Source of the DNA: Laguncularia racemosa
Lineage: Eukaryota; Streptophyta; Magnoliopsida; Myrtales; Combretaceae
Reading direction: 5' to 3'
Assembly (NCBI GenBank): GCA_037954665.1
Contig: JBBMOL010000092.1
Coordinates: forward strand, 1,612,001 to 1,676,000
Length of the DNA: 64,000 nucleotides
The translations under genes were made by a program, and so were the position numbers. This document shows positions 1-11,355 of the stretch, one piece after another. Every line of letters starts with the position of its first letter. Within the stretch, counting starts at the first letter, position 1. The notes under the pieces are model-generated. The model was not told the origin of the DNA. It worked only from the letters and a program-made list of their open reading frames with translations, and made no database searches.

Positions 1-3000
1 ATAAAATTGAATAAAAATAATAAATAATCATGTTATAGCATAATTTTGTTTAATCTTGTCTTCATGTCATGTATCATGTCATATCTCATGTTATCATGTC
101 TTCATATCATGTATCATGTTGTATCTCATGTTTCCTCTCTATAATCGTGTTCTTAATCATGTCATGTCAGCAACATATCATATATGTATCTTTGTATTGT
201 ATATCATGTTGTATCTCATATTTTCTTTCTGTAATCGTGTTTTTAATCATGTTGTGTTATCATATTGTGCTAGCGATTACTAACCCTAATAAGAATTGTT
301 GTTAACCATGAAACTTAACTTTGAAAATAAAATATAGACCTCATAATAAGGAACTAAATCATTTTTATATGTAACTTTAAAAATTTTTGTTTAAAATGCA
401 TTTTTATGCATGTCATGTACCTTCTAGAAATGTAAACCTTACATAATTTAATACAAAGCATCACAACTCTTTGAATTCATTAAATTTCACTTCTATATTT
501 TGAAACATTACAACGCTTTTTAAATAACACATACTTATATTTATGGAAAATCATCAAATAGTCACGTAAAACTTTAATATATTATATTTTTTTCAATCTT
601 TCTATGGTCTCTTCCACCATTTAATGAAATTGATCTAACCTTCAATTTCACCGTTAATTTATGAATATTAAATCTTTACCATTGATCATGGTTAAATATT
701 CACTATTAATACATAAATTAATGATGAGATTAAAAACTAGATTAGTCCCATCAAAACATTGACAAGACCATGGAAAATTCTTATATTTTTATAACTAATT
801 AATAGTATTTATCCCGGTACTTTAATAGCATATAAATTATTTTAATCTTTAAAATAAATTTATTAGTGGCTTTTACCTAGATAATAACAAATGTATATGA
901 TATTGTGAAGATGTTTTTGTTATGTATATTTATTTAAAAGTTTTTGTTATTAATACAACCTAATGTTTAATGAAAATCTTCATATGATAATAATCGTTGT
1001 ATTACTCATATTAATTATATTTTGATTTAATCCATTTATATTCAAACATTTCATCATATTCAATTCTCATCTTCAATATAATTTATTTCTACAAAAATAC
1101 TAATTTTTAGGGAATTCAAAAAAACGATAAATTTAAAAATTTAAAAATTGCATTATAATTTAATCCCTTATATGTAATTATTCCTTCATATTGCTTTTGA
1201 AATCACATATGCTTCTAATATTAATCTATTTGCTTTTGAGAAAAATAGAGAGATTGGAGTGATAGAGTATTATTGCTATATATTATTTATTTTGATATCA
1301 CATATATTTTCACTTATAACTTTTAATAGTTTAGATCTTTTTGTATGAATACATATTTTATCCTAATGATTCTTTTTGCTATGAATATACATTTGAAAGT
1401 TTTTGCTATCAATACAATTTGCTAAAACTCTTAATATGATAATAAGAACTATATTGATGGTATACTCTAATATTAATTACATTCTATTTGACTCCTTTTA
1501 TATTCAAACATTCCATTATATTCAATTCACATCTTAAAAATAAGCTTAATTGCATTCTTATTTACTGCTTTTTATCTAAGTATCGATTTTTTTTTTGGAA
1601 ATTTAAAAGAATGTGAATTTCTAAATTTAAAACATTATTCTTTCATACTCAAACACTTGAAAATCATTTAATGAGAGAGAGAGGGGGGAAGAAGGTTTTT
1701 CTTTTCTTTTTTTTTTCTTTTTGGATTTCTTGAATGAAATAAATGGATTACAATACTTTTTATAACAAATAACATCTTATATTATAATATGACAAATAAA
1801 GTTCAAATGTGTAAAAGGTGTATAAGAACAACATTCGATTTTTTTTAAATAAAAATGTGTAAATATCTTATTTTTTATTCAAAAGAAATGCAAACTTCCA
1901 AATCTAAGACGCTATAAGAACATTTATTCTATATATGAAAAAAATCATGAAATTTTTATTTGTTATAATATCCATAAATTAAATATTTCATTAATACAAA
2001 TCCAAAACAATAAGTGAAACAATAAATGAATTAAGTTATATCTATATTTTCAATTTAAATATTATTAATATTAATCAATGGCAGAATTTAAAATTGATTT
2101 AAATAGGCAAATATTGAAATCAATTAATAGTAGAACTTTAGGAAATCCGTAAACAAAAGCAGAGTAAAGGATCCAAATTTTAAGTTTAATTTTTACCATA
2201 TTACTATTTATGTTTTTTCAAAAAAAAAAAGTTTTACAATTTTAGCCCATTAAAAAAAGAAAAAGAAAAAGAAAAAGAAAATTTTACAATGGAAATTCAG
2301 TCATTTATTCTTGTATTGCGCAAGCTTTTAACTAGTTCTATCTTAAAACTAAAGTGTTATGGTTTTCTGTTATACAAAAAGAAACGTCTACATGATTATT
2401 TGCTAGACACACAAATAATTTTAATCAGGAGAGGAGTAAATCGTGTCCCACACTGTGTGTGACATTTGCTTTAATGTATATACAATATTATTAAAAATAA
2501 TAATTTTATTTTAAAAATTATCACAATTAACATTTTAATAATGTATATCTATTCATCGTTACAAATGTAATGTGAATACTATTATTTAATTATGAATCAT
2601 CTAAAAAAATATAGAAGAAAGGCTTACATATTTATAGTTTTGCTAAAAATTGTATAAATTTTTAAAAATACATTAAATGTTTGTATTTATAAATTACCTT
2701 AATTTAAGATTTCCATCTATGCTATATATTATATCTCATTAACAACAGTTGGATTGAGACTTTAAAATGAACATTCCTTATAAACACACGAAAAAAAAAA
2801 TTCAAGCTCTTTTTTATGCAAAAAAGGCATGATTATAAAAGTCCTTCCTCCGATTTTTTTTTCCCTTATTGTATTATTTATCATTCACACAATGCAACAA
2901 GTGCTGTACTGCGTCTTAAATATATTAAACGTTCGTTAGTCAAGTCATATAATACGCTCTGTTTTAAAAATGTTAAGTTGTCATTAATTAAATTATTTCA

Positions 3001-3179
3001 CAGGTTATGTCACTAATATAAGAGGTAATATTAGGCCATATAAGTGAAAAAAAACACTCGAAAACGGGTTGTTGAGGGGAGACAAAATATAACACAAAGT
3101 TCTAAAGGTGAAAAAATAAAAAATAAAACACAAGTTTTGTTTCTGAGTGGGAATGTTCACTGAGGCAAATCAATTTGCA
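1..3179. other. AT-rich intergenic DNA, no gene seen
   Basis: No coding region, RNA gene or transposon domain was recognised. The stretch is very AT-rich with homopolymer runs and an (AAAAAG)n microsatellite near 2252-2280. The short open frames (for example 2816-3016) are low-complexity with no family resemblance. A CATGT-rich tandem repeat at the left edge is listed separately. Confidence 0.6.
110..260. repeat. Two-copy tandem repeat, 90-bp period
   Basis: A segment of about 60 bp at 110-170 recurs at about 200-260 with scattered substitutions. Both copies contain ATCATGTTGTATCTCAT and end with TTAATCATGT. The surrounding sequence is also rich in TCATGT. The two open frames across it are by-products of this low-complexity repeat. 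Confidence 0.7.
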
Positions 3180-3790
3180 AATTCAACCGCACCAAATCAA
3201 ATCATAAAGAAAGCGGTTTTTTAGCAATGTGATTGAATTTAGTGATTCTATTCATACCCCCAACCATGTGGGGGAATCTCAATTATTATTTACACTTAAT
3301 TTAAACTTCTTTGTTTCTATTGAGTTTAAACTATTCTGATATTAGAAATTCTAAGATTAGTATTTAACTTTTGGTATATAGTCTTTTTCTAAATGAATGA
3401 AAAAATGATTGAAGAGTAGAAATTCAATTCAAAAGCAAATAAAGATAAGATATATGTAAAAATAAAACTATAAAAGAGATTGATTAAGGAAAAACATAAA
3501 AATAGTCCAAATTGAATTGGATCATATTTATTTATCTACTAAAACATAAGACATGATTTCAACTAGAGGCTCACATAACCAAACCGAACCACAAATCATA
3601 TTGTACCAATTTAGTCCACAAAAAGCAGTTCTTTTGCAATCCAATTTGATTTGGTGATTCTTAACACTTTTAACCAAACCAAATCACATTAATAAGAAAG
3701 GAAAAAATTCTTAATTATGTGAGAGAGATTGAGTTCTTCTATATCCTTGGTTTTATTTAGACCCTTTTTTTTCATTGAATTTAAATTATT
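3180..3790. repeat. Diverged tandem duplication, ~410-bp period
   Basis: The block at about 3180-3350 (a rich run of ACCAAATCAAATCA, then GTGATT, then ATTGAGTTTAAA) is echoed at about 3590-3790 in the same order. The copies are strongly diverged. A further pair of related blocks follows at about 3890-4095 and 4361-4567, recognisable from the shared phrase TCAATTTTATCAAA. No coding capacity is apparent. Confidence 0.45.
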
Positions 3791-4566
3791 TTTAAAGCTA
3801 AAAACCCAAAAAAAAAAAACAAATAAGGCCACGAGGAATAAAAAAGGAAAATTTTAGATTTAATTCGGAAGGATTTAAAAAGTTGAAAAAATCAATTTTT
3901 TATTAAAAAGAAAAAAGTAAAAAGACCTTTTTTGTCCTTGGAATCAATTTTATCAAATTTAGTCCTGAAATTGCTTAGAGACCCTAGATATAGCTCCAAG
4001 ACCTTAATTAGATGGATAAAATAAATTATAAAATATTTGAAGACAATTGAAAAAGAAAACTTTAAATTCGAAGGCCAATTGAGTAAAATAACCAAAATAC
4101 CCTAAGCTTGTTTTGTAGAAGGGTAGCTAATTAATTGAGTTTACAATGTCATTTTAGGGAAAAGGAAGCATCATGTTTCAACTAGAATAAGTGGTAGAAA
4201 TTGAGGAAAAAATAAAATAGAAATTAGGCTAAATTAGAAGGCACATGTCACCTTTAGGTTAAATCCACTAACCCTTGTAATTTCAATTACCTCGAACCTT
4301 AAACCTCCACTAAGACTATAAAACCCATTTTATGACATAAATAATTAACCTCTCCTCCTTCTAATTTTCAAAAAACAAAGGTAAGAATATGAAAAACCCT
4401 AGATTTCTAAATAAGGCCAATTGAATTAAAAGAAAAAAATTGAGGTTAATTAAGAAATGATTCACATAATTTATGAACAAATTTTTCCAAAATGACCTTT
4501 TATCCTTAAATTCAATTTTATCAAAAATAGCTCCTAAATAGCTTAGTGAATCTAAATAAAAATTCA

Positions 4567-5851
4567 AATAATTTATTAGATTAAAATGATTAAATCTTAA
4601 TTGGATTGAGTCAAAATTAGCTAAAAGCTAATTGGGTCTAAATGACCCTAATTGGTCTTTTAATTAGTATGGACCTTAAGTAGCTTAAACCAAACTTAGA
4701 ATAGAATTTAATCATTTAGAATAATTATCTTACTTAAGTTTTCTCTTTTACTTCATAAAACCAATTCAATCAACTCAAATGGAACTTAGATTACGATTTG
4801 GGAATCGTTGACCCTTTCAGATATGCAATAACATGTGTGTTGCTTGCTAGATTAGAAATTTAAACCAGATTAATAGTTAAACTTGGTTAAGTAGCTGCTT
4901 GCTGCTTATGCATGGTTACTGAAGCCAACAAGTAACGAACCTTGAATTGGGATTATGGTTGCAATCATATACTACGAAATGACACAGTAGTTAAGCGCTT
5001 AGGCCATCAAGATATAGCTCGGCAAATAGCTAAAAAGTGAAATCACGGTTAATAATGGACGGAAGGTATACTAAGAGTTGTCTAGGAATTATGGGTCTTG
5101 GCTAGTGATACGATATAATAGAATTGTGATCAATGAGACCACGTAACAGTGAGGTCACTTAGATGAGTCTACTTTTAGTTTTGGCGACGTGGAGTCCTGT
5201 TACTCCCTTTAACCCCTAATGTCTACTGTGGTGGAATTAGACCCCATATCTTTATCTTGTTTGGATGTTTAAATAACATAATTAAATAAATTAATTGATT
5301 GTCTGTTGCATTAGTATGTAGACTTACTTGATATTCATATATGTATTTGCATTACTATATACTGAGCCCTTGTGGCTTACCCTTCTTTCCTTTTTCAAGT
5401 GAGGACTTTACTAATCTTTTTCATGATTCAATGGGGTTTAACTCTAGGGAGTAGTACGAGAGTGAGCTCACAAATTTAGATTACAAGGACTATTTATACT
5501 TTCTCATTTTGATTTAGACTTAATTAAATTCATTTTGGTATTATATCTATACTTATAGAAGCCAAATGTGACTCTATAGCTTGTATATCTATATCTATAT
5601 TTTGTAAGCCCCGTAGGCCATAGGATTTAGAATTCTATCTCATGCCTTCCACTACATTTTCCAAACTTGACAAACTTCTGAAATGTTTTTCAAAACCAAT
5701 GAAATTTCAAATAATTTTTCAAAATTTAATAGATGATTTCAAGGTCCTAATACTAGTTTAGAAACCCATTTAGTAATTGTAACCTTATGTATGCTACTTA
5801 AGTATAGTATGTAGCAAACTGTTGTCATCATAGTAAATTAGGAGTGTGATA
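4567..5851 (+). repeat. LTR-like repeat, copy A
   Basis: This segment matches 8016-9155 at many ordered points. Shared phrases include TTAGAATAGAATT, CGATTTGGGAATC, ATGCAATAACATGTG, CCTAATGTCTACTGTGGTGG and TTTTTCAAGTGAGGA. The shared end reads GTGATA here and GTGACA in copy B, as expected for the right edge of a gypsy-type LTR (ending CA). No PBS is recognisable directly after this copy. It could be one LTR of a non-autonomous element or a solo LTR. Boundaries are approximate on the left. Confidence 0.6.
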
Positions 5852-8015
5852 GAATACCTACAAAAAGCTTAAACCCTAAACCCTTCATCTAACTTATAAC
5901 CTATCTTATCTAGCTACTAATTCTATTTTTTTTTTCTTGTGAGTTTTAGGTTAAGAATCAAGTGAGAATCAAAGGTAAGAGGAGCTCTCTTACACATAAA
6001 CTTGAGTTTGAAAGGTAAGTGAAATGAATTTGATTTAAGTGAACTTAAGCTTGTTTGTTGTAGATCTAAGTAAGATTTGATGCTTTATGTAAAGGAAAAT
6101 CAATTGGGAGTTGACAAAACACAATTTGGAGCTTTGTTAGAGGCTTCGTGTATTAATTAGATCTCCAACAAGGTAAGTCCAAAATCTTGGTTAAATTGAT
6201 GATTTAAAATGATTAAGAGTGATTACACTTGAGGATTTAGTGATTTTTTAAATGTTAAGTGTATAATGCAATATACCCATGATTGACACCATTTGTATCA
6301 TTGAATTTTGAGTGTGATTTGATGATTAGGGTATAGATTTATGTTGGGACATGATAAATGTAATGTTGGGTATTGGACTTACGGATAGAAATCAAGTTTG
6401 ATGCATGATAATTGAGGATATGTTTATATGTTGTTGTGCCGCTACTGAAGATGATGAAATTGAGACTTGATTTCCTTGCTAAATTTGATTTGGATTATTA
6501 AAGTGATTAATTTAGTGTATATAGTATGTAAGGAGCTAGAATTGATGGTATGATTAAATTAGTGGATGACCAAGTTGATTTAATTGCCAAATTGTGAATT
6601 TTCACCATGTTATAATGTTCTTAAAGTGATAATTTGATGAAATTTGAAGTTACAAGATAAATATTGAGTTTGGTAAAGTTTAAGGATGAATTACATTAAA
6701 TTGGAGGATTATATGAACTTGAAATTATGATTTTCTTACATGATTTAGTAATTTCTTTAATTCTAGAAAAATTGTGATACATCATGTTTCTTTTGAGTAA
6801 ATTTGGTGAAACTATGATTTACCAATAAATAGGAGTTAGATTGGACATAAAATAAGGCCTAGAAGTAATAATATGTTGAAACTAGACTTGTAAAATTGCA
6901 ATGAAAAGTTTGGGGTATGCTCTGTTTTGGAGGTGTTTTAAGCTTAAAAAAAAAAATGGACTCTATAAAGGAATAAGAACAAGTGAACTTTAGTTTAGAG
7001 TGATTTTGACCTAAATTGGATAAGATATAAGTTTGTAAAGTTAATAATTCATAAATTTGTGTAACTCGGTAGTCCAAAGGCTTTAAAATGAAAAAAATAA
7101 GGTTTTATTGTTAAAATGGGTAGTGAAAGTGATAAGATCAAATAACTTTGATTTCACTTTATTTAGGCTTAAATTGAGTAAATTATAACCCTTTAAAATT
7201 AAGGTCTCTAAATGTAACGAATTAGAATTAAATTAATAATTGGCTTAATTAAATTGAGTCAAAGTTGGCCTAAACCCATATTGACCCAACCATATAGGCT
7301 CAAGGAACAACCCCTTACCCTCCCCTTAGGCGGTCCATATAATTAGACATATTAGATTAATTGGGCATGATCAACTTGATTATCCTAATTAGACTGAAAT
7401 AGGAATTGATTTAATAATATGAACTCAATTGATAATGGACTTAAAATCCAAAATCTTAATGGGTCCATTTTCTTCTAAGGCTCATAGCTTAAATAAGTCT
7501 TATCATGACAAATAACTCAAACTAGGCCTATGACCATTTTAAGACCCAGATCGAATTAAATAATTACAATAAACAAGACTTAGGGCTAATAGAGTAAATG
7601 GACTTACATGACTACAATAAAACATAAACGAACCCAAGATCAATAACATACTTGAACCCATTAATCTTTAGGGCCTATATCCTAAATGAGCCCTTACAAA
7701 TAAATCAAAACTGCCTCGAACCCTACAAGTTTCTAAATCAACTAAAGACTTAAAATGAAATTAAATTTTGACATAATAATTACTCAGGCTTAAAACAAAA
7801 CAAATAGGACTAATTAAACATATTGACCTTAGATTAATTAAAATGGATGAAAGTAATATAATTGAACTTAAAATAGACTCAATAATTACAACTAAACTCA
7901 ACTAATTTAATTAAAGTAAATAGGTCTAATTTTAAACATAATTGGACCTATTATTCTTGAAGGACTCAAATACCTTGATTAGGTCTTAAACACAATTAGA
8001 CTTAAAACTTAAATA
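5852..8015. other. Non-coding DNA between LTR-like copies A and B
   Basis: About 2.2 kb without a recognisable gag, pol or host gene. It is rich in T/G-biased AT sequence and short stop-broken frames. If copies A and B are the LTRs of one element, this would be its non-coding interior (a LARD-like non-autonomous retrotransposon). The flanks do not give a clean PBS or PPT, so that reading is unproven. Confidence 0.4.
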
Positions 8016-9155
8016 ACTTAATAAGTTTAAATGATTAAACCCTAAATGGCTCAAGTCAAAATTCTAAGTAACCTTAATTGGGTATAAGTAACCCTAATCG
8101 AGCTCATAACTAGTATTAGCCTTAAATAGTCTAAACCAAGCTTAGAATAGAATTCAATCATTTAAAATAATCAACTAACTTAAGTTTTTTCTTTAATGCA
8201 TAAAATCAATTCAATCAACTCATTTAGAACTTGAATTGCGATTTGGGAATCATTAACTTTTTTAGGTATGCAATAACATGTGGTATGCAACTTTTTTACG
8301 TATGCTCAACGAGTAACTGATAAGTGAAATTATGTCAATTAATAGGCACTATAAGCTAAAAGAAGTATATCAAGCATAGTTCGAGGATATGGGTTCTGAC
8401 AGGTTATATGGTATAGTTGAACTGTAATCGATAAGGTTACATAATAGTAAATTCACTTAAACAAGGTTATTTTGAGTTCGGTTTCAATTTCATCTTCAGC
8501 GACGTGAAGTTTAGTTACTCCTGTAAACCCCTAATGTCTACTGTGGTGGAATCAAACCTCAGGTCCTTATCGTGATGTTCGGAGTCATAAATACTCTCAT
8601 ATTGGATATTTAAATTAGATGATTATCTGCTTACATAGCCTACTTAACATTCTTGTATATGTTTACGTTACTGTGTATTAGGCCTTATGACTCACTCCTC
8701 TTTTTCTTTTTCAAGTGAGGATATCTCTTATATATGATTCATTGGGACACGACTCCGAAGAGGAGTACCAGGATGAAACCACAAACCTAGATTACATTGT
8801 CTATGACTATGATTTCTATTTCTTTTTCTAGATCTTGTTTCCATATCTCAGTTTTGTACTTAAACTCTTTTGAGAGCTACTTATGCATCTATAGACTGTT
8901 TTCTTTAGTTGTATTTTGTGGGCCCTATAGGTCTAGGACTTAGATTCCTTTATGGCTATCCTTGTGTTTTCTTGAACAAACAAGCCATAAAATTTGAAAA
9001 TCCAACATTTCAAAAAAATATTTTTAAATTTTAACTAACATTTCAAAGTCTTAAAATTAATTTAAAAACTTATTTAATAATTATAGTATTACGTATTCTA
9101 CTTAAATAGGTTATGTGACGAATTGTCGTCAATATAATAAATTAGGGATGTGACA
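8016..9155 (+). repeat. LTR-like repeat, copy B
   Basis: Second copy of the repeat at 4567-5851 in the same orientation, about 3.3 kb away. It ends in GGGATGTGACA at 9155 and is followed by TATTGTATCAATT, which loosely resembles a decayed tRNA-Met primer site (TGGTATCA). The copies are old: substitutions and small indels occur throughout. The ending and phrase order are typical of plant Ty3/gypsy LTRs, inferred by style rather than by match to a named family. Confidence 0.6.
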
Positions 9156-9825
9156 TATTGTATCAATTGAAAAGTAAAAATTCAATTTTAATGTAAATAA
9201 AGATAAAGATATATATAAAAGCAAAACTATAAAAGAGATGATAGAAAGAAAAGGTGAAAAGAAAATTAATCCGGTTCAAACCGAATGGAAAAGTTTTAAA
9301 ACATTTCAATTTAGGACCTTAAACCCAACTGCATTTTACCAAACCTCCATTGTAACACAAAATAATCCACATGCTATAAAAGTAGGAAGCCCCTTAACTC
9401 AAGTTATATCGTTGGATTTTACTATCTTTGCCTGAGTCTATTTTATGCTGCTTTTCCTTAATGAGCCTAAGGCTGAGACAGAAATTCGTGAAGATTACTA
9501 CTCTCTACATCTTGCTCAAGTCCCCAAGATGGTTGCAAAGGTTTATAGCAGCCCTCTCTTAGAAAGTTTCTTTAGTCATTATTAGATGACGACCCAAATT
9601 TTGGTGTATTAAATACAATACACAATAAATACTCACTGAAGCTTCAGTTGAATATACTTAATTAACGAATAATCTTGACACAAGCAAAGAGGAAAGAGAA
9701 AAGTTGAAAGGAAGCTGCGTAAGGATACGACATAAAGAGAAAAAGTTACGGAAACACGTTTTTTCAAAGCTAAAAAACGAAAGTACTATCAATAGAAAAA
9801 TTGTAAGAATATTAATGGTTAACTA

Positions 9826-10640
9826 GAGTTGTGAAAATAGGTAATCATTAGTGAGTTGTTCTATTTAATCTATTTTAAAAATGAATTAAAATTAAAAAAT
9901 TTTAATTTGTTTGAAAAGCGAGTCAAACAAGCCTTGTCCATTTAACTCATAGGTTAAAATGAGTCAATTAGTTTAACCAACGAGCCGACCCACCAAACCA
10001 AAATAATAAAAAACATAAAATCGGCATAACTTATCCTAACTGTATATCATAATCATGACATAACACTTGGTGATTAATTCATTTAACTTTTAAACTTAAC
10101 ATAATAAACTATAAAATTCAAAGTCGCATATCATCATTTATCATTCTCTTCCATACTCTTCTTTTTTATTTTTTTATCTTGGTCCTCCCATCTTCCTCAC
10201 GATTTTCGTCCCTTAATGCTTCCATCATTTTATAATATTTATATTAAAAAGATGTTATAATTATAATATCCATATTATAGTATAAAATATCAAGTCAATT
10301 TATCATACTACTATAAAAATATACATAATCATTATGGACTTTATAATTTTAAATAAAAAATAAAACTTAATATTAGTAAATTGTGAGTTAATTCATATAA
10401 CCCACTAAAATATATAAATGGATTAAACAAGTTATACTGGTTTATTTAACCCACCAAAATATATAAATAATTTAAATAGATTAACTTAGTGGGTCGATCT
10501 ATTTAACTCATTAACTAATGTGGGTTAGATTAAAGCCAACAAATTCTAACTTAAACGAATTATTATATATTAACTTATTTAACTCGTGAATCTAAATAGA
10601 TTAGATCGGATTAACCCATTTAACCTGCTTTATAATTAAC
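9826..10640. repeat. GGTTAA-rich interspersed repeat
   Basis: The stretch contains many direct and inverted forms of TTAACCCA / GTGGGTTA, such as TTTAACCCACCAAAATATAT and ATTAACCCATTTAACC. This composition is typical of decayed non-coding plant repeats. No terminal inverted repeats or coding domains could be assigned. Confidence 0.4.
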
Positions 10641-11053
10641 CCCAATATAGAAGGCTTTAAACTTTGATTACAACCAAAAGATGTTTGACATTTCTTTGTC
10701 ACAATAAATCATTTTCAAACCACCATTCGGATCAAACATGTGAAACACGATTTCCTGGTTTTGTACGAACGCGATACATTAAATTCAAAAACATTCATTA
10801 CTAACAGCGCCTTTTATGTCGCACAAGGACTTTTATGTCGCACAAGGAAAATGGATTTATCCGTGGATTGCTTAATGGCAAATAATTTTATAAAAGATTT
10901 TAAGAAATCGCTTATTGTATTAGGAAAACTATCAAGGTTAGTTACAGAAATTCTTGTGACTTTTTTATTTTTTATTTTTAACCTGTAATCATCGTTAAAC
11001 AATTGACGTAATATTTCATTTTTACTATTATTCTCTCGTGAAAATTACATCCC

Positions 11054-11063
11054 TTATATATAA
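11054..11063 (+). promoter_or_regulatory. Putative TATA box of the DUF1218 gene
   Basis: TTATATATAA lies about 180 bp upstream of the start codon at 11242. The region between is C/T-rich near the ATG, like a plant 5' UTR. The position suits a core promoter, but the local DNA is AT-rich and TATA-like words are common here. Confidence 0.4.
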
Positions 11064-11241
11064 TGTTATCATAATTTAACGCAACATCCATGTCATGATT
11101 GCTTTGTGCTTTTCAATAGCTTCTTCACTCACAGAGTGATAGTGAGACACCAGTGGGTGTAACTTCCCAAGATAAATCCATCGCCTTTCTTTCATTTCAT
11201 CTTTCTTTCTTGCCTTCATTCACCACTCCAGCACTTGTCTA

Positions 11242-11355
11242 ATGTTGTTTAACCAAAATAGGGCAAGGATTAGAGTTCTTCTTTGTCTGGTAATAGTTGC
11301 TATGGATATTGTTGCTGGTATTCTTAGCATTCGAGCAGATGATGCTAAAAACAAG
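11242..11355 (+). CDS. DUF1218 gene, exon 1
   Basis: Thirty-eight codons from ATG 11242. It encodes a short basic N-terminus and the first membrane segment (VLLCLVIVAMDIVAGILSI), ending DDAKNK. It is followed by the donor AAG|GTACGC in phase 0. The exon is too short for simple ORF tracking and is supported by its fit to the family N-terminus and by clean phase joining to exon 2. Confidence 0.85.

Noticed and set aside
10740..11002. Overlapping short frames on both strands (82 and 62 codons)
   Set aside because: No start context, domain or conserved motif; they arise from a local 19-bp tandem repeat (near 10814-10846) and lack of stops.
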